From Crossaster papposus (Eukaryota; Echinodermata; Asteroidea; Velatida; Solasteridae): a DNA stretch of 64,000 nt. The notes under the pieces are model-generated. The model saw only the letters and a list, made by a program, of their open reading frames with translations. It searched no databases and was not told the origin of the DNA. The stretch's first letter is position 1, and each line of letters starts with the position of its first letter. A program made the translations under genes and the position numbers. The stretch is taken from positions 744,001-808,000 of the forward strand of contig JBAIAA010000074.1 of the NCBI GenBank assembly GCA_037893245.1, in the 5' to 3' direction. Of the stretch, positions 21,294 through 36,200 are shown piece after piece.

Positions 21294-24200
21294 CTGCGAG
21301 AGACATGAAAAGATATTGTGTCAAATAACCTGAGCAATTTTGGAGGAGGATTTGTAAACAGCATGAGTTGTTAGAGGTGAATAGCATTCTAACTACATGT
21401 ACATTGTACATGTACAATAAGGTTAGCATGTTCTTAAAGAATTGATAAAGTTGTCACAAGTCTTCAAACAAGTTGTAAAGGAGTCATCCAAAGTCATTTG
21501 TTTTATAACGAGTATGTACATGTATATTCCTGCAACAGTACTCTTAGGAAGAAATGGTGGTGTCATTATTCAGGCATGTGAAATGTCCTCTTTTAAGCTG
21601 ATTTTCTCAGTTTTGGTTTTGATTCTCGTCCTTTTTCTTCACTTTCTGTGAACAAAAGTAAAGGAAATATCATCCTTTTCTTATTTTTTCTGGCATAGTT
21701 TCCTCATTTCCTCTTTTTTTTTTTATATTGGTAATTACTCATATGCCTGATTATTAAAGGCATGGGGAGATGTAGATTTAGGGAGGCATTTCCGTGTCCC
21801 CCCTAAACCCTAAACTAAACCCTCCGCTCCTATTTAGACGCAAAATGTTACTTTAGCAAATTAGTTTTATTTATTGATACTTTTTGGTCCAAAATATGAA
21901 AGTACCAAATTTTGTGGGGGTAGGATAAGGGAAACTCGGGTTTATTAGGCGACATTAAAGTTAAACAAATGTTGTGAACGCTCCAACGGAAATGTCTCTC
22001 AAATGACCCATTCCCAATATGGCGCTTTTAACTAAGATCAAACTGCTTTGTATGATTATTACCCCTGATCATTGAGCCATCCAGCTCGATGCAGCCATTT
22101 TGGCACAAGGCAGTTTCAAAATCAGTCATAACAACCGTGCATCTCTGCCCTTACTCCTGGGTGGGGAGAAGCAGCAAGTGATAAAGTGTCTTGCCCAAGA
22201 ACAAACACCACAACCCCAGCTGGCTAGAACTTGAATCTACAACCTGCAGAATTACCCGCAGACCACAAATTTAGTGCTTCATACATTCGCATTTTTGTAT
22301 CACTGTGGAGACATGGCTTTGTTCTCGTGTACAAAATGGTTAGAAAGTCGAGCACGTTTTTCAAAATGCTCCCATTTTAACCATAATTTTTTTCCTGGGT
22401 TGAAATTTCGACCCAATATACCCTATATTATACCCTAACCCAAACACTAACCCACATCCTAATCCTAGTTTTTGAGTAATTTAAGTAAAATCCAAAAATC
22501 TAATTCGTGAAATTCCCAGTGGAGACCTATTCATCTATAGAAATTTACCCTCCGGAGACATTTTGTCTCCATTGTACACATTGTGTTCATGTCTCCAGAT
22601 GGTACCGTATTTCGCACCATCAGGCACATAAAAGTGACACAATATTTTAAATGAACTGCAGTTTCGGTCATCTTGTATCACCTTTGACCGGACAAAAGAT
22701 CTGACATGTTTGATTTTGTAAAGGCTCTGTACGCATTCACATCATTCCGTACACTTGTACAGTTCAGCAGGTGAGATCATGCTCTTCCTCCATGGTGAAA
22801 TCTATTAGTAAAGGAACCCAATGTCGATCTAGACCCTTTTTTTCTCAAATCTTCTAAAATCTCAAGTTATCTCAAATTTCAGGCAGAGCAAATGTCACAC
22901 TGACCTCTCCTTTGCAGAAGTCTCTGATTTCGTCTTCCGTCGCCGTTTGTCCTTCCTTTAGCTTGACCCAGGCACACACTATCTCCCCAAGACGCTCGTC
23001 TGGAATGCCTATTATCTGAATTGAAACATGGTAAGCCATTGAAAAAAGAAGAAGTGCACACCTTCATGTACAATAAATAAATATCATGTTCTGTAAGTTG
23101 AGCTCCGCAAGAATTAATCGGCTTTAGCTGCAATTCACATATCGCTGTTTGTGAGTTAGCCACGCCCATAACCAGTTTGCGCCGGATGACGTATATAAAC
23201 GCAAAGTTTTTCCCAAATTCAAAACGGATGACGCATAAACACGCAACAAACAAGGCCGGAAATGTCTGTCAGCAGCGAGCAAGGCCGGAAATGCGTGGGT
23301 GTGCTTCCCGGCACTTTTGGCCTTAACCCGCTTCGGATCCAGTTTCGTTAAAAATGATCCCACCCCTCGGCTATGTGATGTTAAAACCGGCGCGAACTGG
23401 TTAAACAACTTCGCACACGTGCAGTAGCGTACAAAGGGGCCCTGCATATACACTGCATTTCAAAGCGTTTGATGCACGTGTCTCTGACAGGATATCGTAG
23501 TGGTCTTAACCAGTTCGCGCCGGGATTATTTTTAACAGAACTTGATCCGAGGCAGGTTCAGGCCGATGGTACTGGGCAGCACACACATGCATTTCCGGGC
23601 CTTGCTCGGTGCTGACAGACATTTCCGGCCTTGCTCGTGACGTGTTTATGAGTAATCCGTTTTGAATCGGGGGGAAACTTTGCGTGTATATACGTCCTCT
23701 GGCGCGAACTCGCTAAGCCGGGTTTTCATTGGACTTTTTCTTCCATGGCCTCGCAGTAACACCACGACATTCCTTTGTGTAATTCAACTGTGCATTCCCA
23801 CTTGGACTTTTATACTGCAATGTAACGCGAGACTGGCAAAATGTCACACATTGTGGGCGCTGTGCACATTCACATTTGACCTCGAGACAAAGCAGTTTAC
23901 GTGTGGTCGCGGTACTTCTACAGGGCAAGGCTGTTCCCGTTGGACTTTTCAGCGTCCCTGATAGCTTACCGCGGCTAAGCGAAAACCTTTTTTGCGACTA
24001 CTTTCGGTCTGGTAGTTTTACATCACCGCTGCGGTAAATTGACAGGGATGTTGGTATACCGTGCATTCCCATTGGATTTAATTTTTTCATTTTACAGAAA
24101 AGTTGCGGTACGTTAACCAAACAAAGTCCAATGGGAACACGGATTTTCCAACTGTGTACAAAGCATTGTAGGCATTCGCATACTAAATAGGTAGTTTGAA

Positions 24201-27200
24201 TTAAAAAAAAAACGGAAAAAAAATCATTTGAATGTCCTCGGCGTATTTCTTGGGTTCTCATTGGTACCAGTGTATTCAATTTATAATACAAAAGCCTTTC
24301 ATTTTCTACGAGTATACTCGTAGTTGCGGAACCCGGTACACCTGTTACTAACTACGACTATACTCGTAGTGAGCAGTCAACGTGTTAGTTTGTTACTTTA
24401 GACAGCTTTATAGTACCTGGACATCGGCAATTTTGGGGTGTTTGTACAGGAAGTTCTCAATCTCTACAGGATAGATGTTCTCCCCGCCTCTGATGATCAT
24501 GTCTTTACTGCGTCCTACAATTGATACATATCCTTCGTCATTCATAATGGCCATATCCCTGCACAAGCAAAGGTACAAATATCATGGTACACTGTTATTA
24601 ATATTTCTGATAATGAAACTAACGAATCTGCAAAAGCACCCCAGGATGATTTGAGGATTCCTTTGTCATCCAGTTATATAACTCTCGAATACAACTCTGT
24701 TTGCAGGATTTGGGCACTGGATCTCAGTAACAAATAACGCAAGATTTTTAAGGATTCGGGTTACATACAGTTGTAACACTTTGGAATCAGAGGTTACTGG
24801 TGTCGGTTATATTTTTGCTAGTTGTATTATTTTATTATTATTATATTTTTTTTTTGGGGGGGGGTTGCTTATCACAGATAATACAGGGATACTACATGTA
24901 CAGCGTTTTTTCCCGTACATTACGTTATGGGGACAATCCATAGGGTTTGTGTGCAAAGGGAAATCTCTCTAAACTCAAACATTCTAAAATTCTAAAAATG
25001 TTCAACATCACCCTAATTTATCTTCTACATTTTCTGTCGTTATAGTCTGACCCAATTTTACCTAATAACCCCTTTACTGAAGACCCAACGTGCTATGGGG
25101 ACACGAATCTGTGCCCACAACTTGGTTGAGGCTAGAACATAGAGTCCATTGACCATGAATCGTGCTTAGCAAAAACGGAATCGTTTACTAACCCTGTGTG
25201 GAACCATCTAGTTTTATCAATAACTTCGTCCGTCTTCTTTTGATTGTTCCAGTAGCCCATCATGGTCGTGTATCCCCGGCTGCACAGCTCACCGGACGTG
25301 TTGCGTGGAACAATCTCCCCAGTTTGCGTGTCGATGATCTTCACCTAAAAATTAGTAATCGGTAAAATCGGGTTTTCACACTGTGAACACACGGACGTAC
25401 AAACATTTCATACATACTGTGGACCTGTGAACAATTGACGCCCACAGGATACGGGAAGAGGTTAAAGATTGTTATTATTATTATTATTATATATTTTTGG
25501 TAATGAAACCAAGGATCCCTAAGAAGGTACAGTTTTAGAGGTGGGAGGAAAACCCCAGAAGATTATCCTTGGTAAAACCCACGGAGTCAGGCAGGGACTG
25601 AAAACCCAATCGACATATTGGCCCAGGCCGGATTTGAACCTGGGTCATAGTGGTGGAAGGCGAGGAAAGAACCGCTACGCCAACCTGATTCCCCTTGTGG
25701 ACTTGCGTAGTCCGTTTTGCCCTTTTTTAAAAAGAGCTTTAGAGGAAATGGGGTTTTAGGGTTATCTGTAGACAAAATAAAGGGGAACACCTGTGAGGCC
25801 TAGAATCAATATTTGGGGTTTAACAATTTTTCTTAAAGTGATAACAATTAGTATTTGGCCAACATTTTCTTAACTACCTGAAAACAAAGAAATGTCCACA
25901 GCACCTGTGGAAGGTACGATTGGGTGAACAATAATAGTTCGCGTGTGTGTCTTTTCTGCATTCGGGTACAAAACATATGGTAGGTCTTCCGAAAAAGTTG
26001 AAGTACAAACAAAAGAGGACAAAGGGGTTTTCAGGTTAGGGTCCCCGATTGGAGGTAAATACACACTTGTGTGGGTGTGTATGATCCCAGAAGAAAAAAT
26101 ATTAGATGAATTTGTTTTAGTTCACCGGCGCAACTTACTTCATTGTGGGCCGTTGCCTTCCCAACGGTCGACACCCTCGTCTCAATGGGATCGTCTCGGC
26201 GAGTTTGGAAGATGACAGGAGACACTTCTGTCAATCCATAGGCAATCTGCACCAAGGGGGAAAACAATGCGTAAGATTGGTGGGTCATGTCCGAATTATT
26301 TGGCTGCGGCTTGAAATTATGCACAAGTCTATGAAATGTAGCTGCAGCCGCAAGCATAGCCGCTAGCATAATTTCAAGTATTCGGACCTGGTGCAAACAT
26401 CCAGCTGCCACTTTGGTTTCTCCATCATAACCATCTCAATGAAAGACAATCACTGCAAGAACTTGTTAGAAAGACATGAATCTGGGACTGAGAAATATTT
26501 TCAAATTTGTTTATACAAAAAATACTTGGAAATTGCACTCGACTTTCCATAGACTCTCCTCATCTGTACACAACAAAAATAGTGGCAGCAGTATACTACA
26601 TTCCTTTCAAACATTGCTTATACTCCACGACAAAAGTATGAAAGGAAAATTCAAATGCTACCGGTAAGGCATGTCAACAAATGTGACCTGTCACCACAAT
26701 ATGAGAGTGAAGTCGGGGAATATTAAAAATTGAGATATGGGTATTTTCAAATATTTGAGAAAGAGAGCTTTTCAATGGTTGGAAACACTTAGGGATTTTG
26801 CTATAAATACATTTTACAGCACTCCAGAAAGTCATGGGTTTCACAAGTTTGTGAGAAAACTTACCAAATAAACATCTTACAATAAACATCAACAAAATAT
26901 CAAAATTTCAAAAACGTGAGATAAGGACCTAATTTTCATATTTTATTACTTAGACCACTAATGGACTTTAATCCAAACACTAACTACACAAACACTTTGC
27001 AAAATCGCGTAATTTACAAGGTTATCGATCATCTGATCTCACCCAAAAAATGGGAACATTTAGAGGAGGACTTGGGATTTCCAAATAACGAAAAATCTCA
27101 AAATTGATCACCCCTTTATATTTTGACTTTGAATGATCACATCGTGCGATTTTACTCTCATATTGTGGTGACAGGTCACAAATGGGCAAAGTAAAAAAAA

Positions 27201-30200
27201 TAAAAATTGTTTTACCCGCAACATTCATTATACATACTGTATACACTGTGTTACAAATACTAAGTCATGTGAACAATTGAAGACTTCAGACGCAAAAGCC
27301 TCCAAGTCCACTTGAGATCTTTTGTTTAAAATTAGCAATCTTTATTCGGTTTTTAAGGTTCAGGTTTAACAAATTCACTGTTTTGAGATAGCTTAAGTGT
27401 TATATTTAGCAGTTTTTAAGCAAAAACTATTTGATTATCGAATACCAGGCACGGACAGTTTTTATTTGATATCGTTATCATTTTTCATGGAAGTGGCGTT
27501 TGGCGGCTTGTTGCGCCTGAAGTCTTGGATTATAAAACACTTTGTATTCTTACACAAACATCTTTCATATTCAGTTGCGCGATGCACTGCTTCATTGTCT
27601 CGATAGGACACGGCGACCCGGCCATGATACCCGTCGACAAGCTGGAAACGTCGAACTCTGCCAGTTTGGGATGGTACAGCATATCAATGAACATGGTGGG
27701 CGTACCATAGAGAGCCGTGCATCTATGGAAGGTGATCAGTCATAAATAGGGACGAAAATAGCAGAACAACTTTGATTTGATTTGATTTATTATTAGAGAG
27801 GTTTCGCCTGCGAACGGATACGGTTAGCTTAACAGATACGTCATCAATTTTCGCAAACTTATGACGTCACAGTTCTTCACTATGCGCTAACCGTGTACAA
27901 GGCACGGATATCTCGCTCGCTACAAGTAAATATAAAACGCGTACGGATAGCTAAACGTACGCATACGCGTATCCGTTCGTGTGCGAAATCTCTCTAATGT
28001 TTCACTAACCAGTACGCGTTGGATGCTGTGTATACACGCACAGTTTGTCCGGAATTCAAAACGAATGACAGATAAACACGTCATGAGCAAAACGGGAAAT
28101 ATGTATCAGCGATCGGCTTGCAGCAAGCAAGGCCGAAAATATCAGGGTGTGCTACCCACAGATGCCGGCCTGAACCCGTCTTTGATTGAAAAAACAATCC
28201 TGCACCTGGGCCTGGTCAATGTCAAAATAATCCCAGCGCGAACTGGTTAATTAACAGAGTATAAAGCAAAGAGTGTAAAAGTGATGATTGAGGGAGGCTG
28301 GTAGAAAACTAAAGTTTGTAATTAGTTACACACAAAATTACACCCAGCTTTACCTTACATACGCACTGTGGACATTCCTTTGTCTTCGTGTAGTTAACAA
28401 ACTTTGACTAAATACTCATTTTTCTCGCTTCCCCAAAACAAATTTACCCTCAAATTTGGATTATGGGCCTCTCAGCTGTCCCTTCTATCTTTTCTATATA
28501 TAACCCTAACCCGTTTTTCCTCTAGCGCTCTTTTTCGGAAACTGAAAAACGGATTGTGGACGTGTGCAAGTCCACACACCGTAACCTCTTCCCGCATCAT
28601 GTGGACCTATATTGTTTGGAGGTCCACAGTGCGTATGCAAGACTAACTCACAAGAGTCTATGAGAAGTGGCTGCAGTCGCTACTATTGACTCGTGTGTAA
28701 TGTCAAGCCGTAGCCAAGTAATTCAGACACTGCCTTCTGGTCATTTTTGAGTCATTTTCCAAACCCAGGCCTTGTCTCTGTGAGGCTTTAGGCATGCAGT
28801 TGGGAAATGGAGGTAGAGTCGCAGAGGGAGATGGATGTGTAGAGTCACAAATGAAAATGAAGTGAGTGTTATATTGGTGATTTAAACAGCCTTGTTCCTT
28901 AATATCGTATGCAGTTTGGCAATGGAGGTAGAGTCAGAGATGAAGATGAAGCCTTATTTATTTATCAAGTATTGGTGATTTAAACAGCCTTGTTAACAGT
29001 TGACTCTCAATACAAACTCACCAAGACCCAGTGTTGTAGTCGAGTCACCTATGTCGAGTCCGAGTCCGAGTCCCGAGTCACTTGGTCCGAGTCCGAGTCC
29101 GAGTCCCGAGTCACTTGGTCCGAGTCCCAGTCCGAGTCACGAGTCACTTGTTTAAATAATTAAATAGTTAAAATACTAGTTCAGCCAGTTCACGTAGATG
29201 ACTGGATGACTATTGATCTTTTTTTAAGGTTTTACCAATACTCCTTGCCCCTTCTCCAGAATATCTTTTTATTTATTTTTTCTTCAAAATAACAAATTAT
29301 ATACTGATTTAGTTATTTCATAAAGGTAAGTAGCCAACAAGTTTTATATTTTTCGCTTGCAAAATTTGCACATCGCACTTGATTTTGAAGTTTCAAAATT
29401 TGTTTTAAAGTTGGTGTAACCAAAAGAAACAATACGAGGAACGACAGATGCCATGGTTTAAAAATTGTTGTAGCGACTAGCGAACTGACGTGACCAAGCG
29501 TGTGTGGTGGATATGGTTAAGCCGCCTATGTTTTAACGTTAAAAAGAGGTAGCGATATAGCCACAGCCAGCTAAAACCGTCATTCGGACTCCGGAGACGA
29601 ATTCCTATTTCCCTGGTAATATGCATCAAGCAGTGGCTATGGTGTTAAGGTTGACAGAATACCATCGTTAATATTGGTGTCGTGCACAATAATGCTTTTA
29701 CAGAAATATATCCCACTGTTATTATGCGTATTGAACATACACATGTACATGTACGTACGTGCGCTGTACACTACATGGCCATAGCAACACAGTAATCACG
29801 AACACTATTACTTGCAACATCAGTGTAACTGCTTATTCCGTGTGCTAAACATTAACATTCCTACATGTGCATGACGATCAGATCATTGGAATTGTTTTTA
29901 ATATTTACAAAAAACTAAAAAAGGTATTGTTGGTGAAAATACGTGACTCGAGTCACGAGTCCTCGAGGTCAAGTCCGAGTCATGGTAGTCGAGTCCGAGT
30001 CCGAGTCCGAGTCCGAGTCTTTTGCCGACGTGACTCGAGTCAAGTCCGAGTCACCAAAATTGTGACTCAAGACGGACTCGAGTCCGAGTCCTGGACTCGA
30101 GTCATACAACTCTGCCAAGACCTAGCAAAAGTGTTTGTTATATGTGACCTGTGACCTGTCACAAAATGAGCGTAAAGTCGGCAAAATCAAAGAAAGGCAT

Positions 30201-33200
30201 AGTCAAAATTGTCTCAAAAACTAATTTTGTTTTTATCTGATTGTCCTGAAAAATTGGTAATTGATTGCTGGGGATTTAGTCTTTAAAAAAACATATAATC
30301 TCAAAATCGACCACCCCTTCAAATTTTGACTTTGACTGGCGGTACTGGGAAATCACTCCGTGCGACTTTACGCTCATTTTGTGACGACAGGTCACATATC
30401 GGTTTTTGTATTAACCCTCCTATATACAGGGCAGTTACCATAGAGCTGTCAGACCTTTCAAAACCTTTCAAGTTTTCTGGACTGAAAGGTTTTGAAAGGT
30501 GAGAAAGCTGTCTGACAAAAGGAACCTATGAAAGGTTTTGAAAGGTAAAACAACTCTCTGAAGAAACAGGTGTGAGAAAAAAAATACCTTTCAAGTTTCT
30601 GGACTGAAAGGTTTTGAAAGGTGAGAAAACTGTCTGACAAAAAAACCTATGAAAGATTTTGAAATGTAAAACAACTCTCTGAACAAACTTTTGTGAAAAA
30701 AAAAAAAAACTTTCAAAAGGTTTTGAAAGGTGTAGTAGTGCAGTAGCAAAAAATTCTGGAGCGTTTTGAAAGGTTCATACTTATTGATAGCCATTTTGCC
30801 CATTAAGCAGATTTTGAAAGGTTTTGAAAGGTAAAACCATAAGAGGGTTAAGAGGTGTGCTGCTCCTATTCTCTGTGCACATAAATCTAGAGTTGGGACT
30901 GAGGCTTTATGTTTGTTATAACAAAAATTTACAGAGTTTGTATTAAAAAAAAAAGAGTCGACTATCATTAGATAGCATAAGTCCTGGATATCTATGAATA
31001 TGCATGAGTGAAGACAGGGTGTTCTAGTTCAATCCTTCTGGATCCTGTGCGAGGTGAACAAATGTGCATGCTGGTGCCAAATGGAGAATTGTGTGACATA
31101 TTTTGTGCAAGATAATATTTTTTCCCAACAAGACTGACCTCTCTGCAGCTATGGCCGCAAGGGTTGCCTCGGCCTCGAATCCTGGGGAAGGGAACACGCA
31201 GCACGAACCATGCATCATCCCACTCAGCGAACCCCCGACCATACCAAAACAATGGTACAACGGAACGGGGATGCAGATACGATGATGCTGTATCCCCCAA
31301 AAAATAAAAAATCATCAATTTAACAATCCTATTTGTTTTGAGACTAACCTCTCTTCAGCAATTGCCCGGAGAGCTGCTTCAGGCTCAAACCCAGGGGCAG
31401 GGAAGACGGCGGTGGCACCGTGCATCATACCGCACAGCGTACCCCCGACCATACCGAAGCAGTGGTACAGTGGCACAGGAACACAAATGCGATGGTGCTG
31501 GAAGAACCAAATTAATGACAACACAATACAAACTCTCTGCAGAAATTACTTAACCAGTTCACGCCGGAATTATTTTAACATCGCTGAGTCGAGGGGCGGG
31601 ATAATTTTTAACGAAACTCTTTCCGAAGCGGGTTCAGGCTGATAGTGCCGGGAAGCACACCCAGGCATTTCCGGCCTTGCTCGCTGCTGGCATACATTTC
31701 CGAACTTGAACTTGGCGTGTTTATGTGTCATCCGTTTTGAATTTTGGGAATTTGTTTGCGTTTATATACGTCTTCCGGCGCGAACTGGTTAAAGGTGGAA
31801 TTTACCTTCTGCAGCTATCTAAAAGTAGCCAACTAAAATATTTTAAGGAAGCTTAATGGTTGTAATGATTTTAAAACTGCTGTCATTTTGAAAATAAATT
31901 ACAAAAGAATGCCATTTCCAAAGATGTGTTTCTGCAAATAGTGTATGCAAGCTTTCAAATGACGCATGAATGGGTGCTTTTATTGGTTCGTTCATTATCA
32001 AGAAATAATCATATATGTGACCCGCTCCGGGAAAAGGTGACATAAGTCGCGCTATGCATTTCTGAGTAATGGCCTCTTAAAGTTAATAGGGTAAATATTT
32101 TTTTCAATTTTTTTTTTTCATTTTTTGTCTTAAATGACATCTTTAATATCAAAAGTTTCAGATTTAATTAACAAAAAGATGGAATTCAATAAATAAAGTG
32201 AAACGAAACCTTTTAAGAATGCATGGTTTCAATGTATTTTCTTAGTTTTGTTGCGTTTCGAAGCCTGTTTTCTCAGTTGTGTATTTTAAATTCCATGAAA
32301 CTCATTATGCAAAAACGTCATATCACCGGAACGGGAGGGGCTATTGAGCTGTACTATATACCAAATGAAAGCTTATATCCTGAACTTTGTAATCATCTAC
32401 ATAACTCTAATTTTATGTCACCTTTTCCTGGAGCGGGTCACATATGTTCTGTTCATCAAACAGACATGTTCTGGAACCATGTCTATGTCATGGAGGTATA
32501 AAAGGACTGTTTTATAGCTCCATGATCCATTCATTTTTTTATTGTTTGGTTAATTTCATGAATTTTTTTCTTTTTTTTCTTTGGGGGGGGGGGGGGTGTT
32601 GTTTTAGAGCACTTAACCACCTCCGTGTGTTCCCCACGCAAGCACAGTCCCATACCTTGTTCTATGATGGGGTCTAAGCAGTTTGTAGAGTTTGGCGCAC
32701 TTTTGAAGTCGATGCCTAACCAAACCATACTCACACGAAGCAACATGTGTTCATCGAACACATTTCTAAGTTAATTTGTTTTGCAGTTTCTGCATTTGTG
32801 AACCCTTTTATACCCCCTTGATGTAAAAATAAAAAAATTAAGACACCTTTTCATGAAAGCCTATATTCCATCCAATATCAAAGCAATTGTTGATGATGTT
32901 GTGATGTGTCAAAGTGGCGCCCTTTGGAAAGCCTGTAGTGCCCTGCAAAAAGAAAAGAAAAAAGTTCTTGTTTCATAATTCATTACAGAAAAGAATTTTC
33001 AAATGAAGCACAGATATCTACCAAGGCGCTACATCATTATTACCCAGTTTATTGGGCCATTGAAACATTCCAAATACCATATCAGCCCCCTACCCCTAGC
33101 AGCTTTTGTACTTGAAGTCTTCAAATATTCTTAGTTGGTTCATGAAGATAAAACTTGGAGATAAACTCCGGCCTGGTGGGCCATCTTGGCTTGTATTAAC

Positions 33201-36200
33201 CAGTTCGCGCCAGAGGACATATATACACGCAAAGTTTCCCCCAGATTCGAAAAACGGATGATGCATAAACACGTCGCGAGCAAGGCCAGAAATGTCTGTC
33301 AGCAGCGAGCAAGGCTGGAAATGCGTGGGGGTGCTTCCCAGTACTATTGACCTGAACCCGCCTCGGATCGAGTTTCGTTAAAAATAATCCCGCGCCTCGG
33401 CTCAGTGATGTGAAAATAATCCCGGAGCGAACTGGTTGAGGCCGGTTCATACTTCGCGCGGAAGTCACTGCGAATCAAATTTGTTAAGGTAACGGAGAAC
33501 GTAAAAAAACGCACAATGAAACTTCAATTGTTGACGTCATGAAATTCGCTTCGCTTTCGCGTGAAGTATGAACCGGCCTTTAGACTATACTTTTCGTTTT
33601 ACTTTTTACTCACCGAGGTAAACTGTATATTGATGGGCTCATCAAACTGTATCTTTTTCTGAAATTCGTTCCTCAGTTTCTCCTCATTACTGCCTCCCAT
33701 ATTGTACAGGTCGGCAAAGTTGATTGTCCCTGGTAAATTATCCTGGCCTCGGAAGATTGCGATCTTTAAATCTGGCACTCTGTAATTAATATTACAATAC
33801 CATCATTACCAACTCACTATTGTTTTCTGTACATAAATTTACTAAGGAAATGAAAAGGTAGGATAGATCATTCGTAATTGCTTGAATTATCAGGAATGGG
33901 TGGATTTGAGGGCTTGTATTTTATAGTAAATATTGTTTAACTGACCTGTCCGAAGTTTTACAATCATGGATGCCGAAAAAAAAGCAAGAAAAATGGCATT
34001 CATTTTCAACCGGCGTCAGGCAGTTGTCCTTGTTATTCTTGGCGATCGCCGTCTGACGATAGTGATTTTTTAGATTAAACTAAAAATGTTCGCAACAATT
34101 ACAGGATATTGCAATTATTTTGCTGGATGCCTAGAATCCTTATTTACTTTCAAATAAGTAAGATAGTAAATTGTTGTTGATATTTTTTAAATGGTGTATT
34201 CTCTCTTTAATGTCGAAGGTGGGGGCATTAACAATGTTCAGGCTCATGAGCCGGTTTTAAACATAATTGTTTAATACTAGCCAAACACATTTTTATCTCC
34301 ATTTATAAATACCTCTAGGTAAAATAGTCAAAATATTTCAACAAATTTACAAATTTACAATTTTTGTTGTTTTGAAGAAAACCCCTCATGTTATTTTATG
34401 TTCCTCATGCACATGCTGTTGTGGATAATAATGCGCGTGTTCCACTTTCTGCTCGATATGGCGTGATGTGTATACATTGGTAGTATTGCGCATGCAATGC
34501 AAAGTTTCTACCAATAAATGGGTTATGGACTTAACATCAAAGGAGTCCAAATTTAACTTGACACCGAAAAAGCATTCAAAACTGGCTGCGTCATGTTTTA
34601 TCGGCCGTTTAAACATGCCAATGTATCGGGCTCTCAACCAATAGATATAGCTAAGATTTTTCAGGTTTTTATGAATAACAAAATAATGTGCTGTCATAAA
34701 AGAACAAGTTGTCATATACCCCCAAATACCATTCCAAGTATTTAAATAACATCCACTTACTTGGCACATTCGAGCTGGCCCGGTTTAGCAGTGTCGAGCT
34801 CAGGACAGAGTTCACGAAGCAGTGCGTAGTAGTCCAATGTCCGGAAAGTCTGGTCACAGACAATGGCTTTGCAGCCCGACTACACATACAAAAATGCTTG
34901 AAATTGAAATGCTTCAAGTTAAAGCTCAGTATACATTTTGCAGCTATCCAAAAAGTAACCAACCAAAATACTGTTGAAAAGCTTACTTGATGTGAAGATA
35001 TTAATTCTTCCAAATAGGCACTTAGGGAGACAAATTAGCATAAGTTTTAAGGTAATAAGGAGACAGTGGCACTTAGGGAGACATTTCAGTGTCTCCCTAA
35101 GCGTCTAGCTACAAATGTACCCTAAAAAAAATATTGGGGAGTTATTTTTTTCCTAGAACGACAGAATTTTGGTCTAAATAGCATAAATCTCAAAGATCTT
35201 GGAGAAAAGGGTTAGGGTAAACAAGTTAGGACTGTTTTAAATTTGTGTATATCTCTATGGGATTGTCTCCCCAAACTTGTGCCTATATTGACTCTAAAGT
35301 AATTATTCTCTAAAGAAATTATTCTTTCTGGCATGCTGTTGTTTTGAAGAAAATAATAAAAGAATGTCGTTTGCAGAGACGTCATTTTTAGAAATTTCCA
35401 TCAGTAGTTGGTTTGTAAAAGCCTTGTTACAACGCACACGTGCGCGCGTGGGAACATTACTCGGTTCAGTGCGTGACGCATGCGTAGCTGCACTCGGCTG
35501 AATGAAAATGCGCCCAATCGCCAATTATGGTCGCAATTGAAATTGTGACACGATTAATTTTGAATACAATTTTATAAACAAATGTCTGTCAGCAGGGAGC
35601 AAGCCCAGAAATGCGTTGGTGTGCTTCCCGGTACCATCGGCCTGAACCCGCCTCAGATCAAGTTTCGTTAAAAACAATCCCGCGTGTCGGCTCGGTGATG
35701 TTAAAATAATCCCTGCGCGAACTTGTTAAACAAACAACAAAATTGGCCCATGCTAGGGCACACATATTATCACACTCCTAGTACAAATTTAAAGTATTCA
35801 GAAAGTATTCAGAAAGTATTCAGAAAGTATTCAGAAAGTATTCAGAAAGTATTCAGAAAGTATTCAGAAAGTATTCAGAAAGTATTCAGAAAGTATTCAG
35901 AAAGTATTCAGAAAGTATTCAGAAAGTATTCAGAAAGTATTCAGAAAGTATTCAGAAAGTATTCAGAAAGTATTCAGAAAGTATTCAGAAAGTATTCAGA
36001 AAGTATTCAGAAAGTATTCAGAATGGAGTAAGAATGGAGTAAGATGTAACTGTACCAGTTTCAGAGCGTACTCCAGTTCATGCACCCCGTAGACTGGGTT
36101 AATGTTGACCATGATAGCACCGATGCGTGATGTAGCAAACTGTGTCAGCACCCATTCTAAGGTAGAAGGCCCCCACATACCCACTCTATCCCCCCTCTTG

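Noticed and set aside
22430-22470. Telomere-like CCCTAA words (also 58440-58490)
   Set aside because: Only a few irregular copies within a dispersed repeat; not a telomeric array.
35791-36023. Possible CRISPR array
   Set aside because: Contiguous 11-bp units with no spacers, in an animal gene intron.
35723-36031. 102-codon open frame of [11 protein letters not shown] repeats
   Set aside because: Pure 11-bp minisatellite read in three phases; not a protein.
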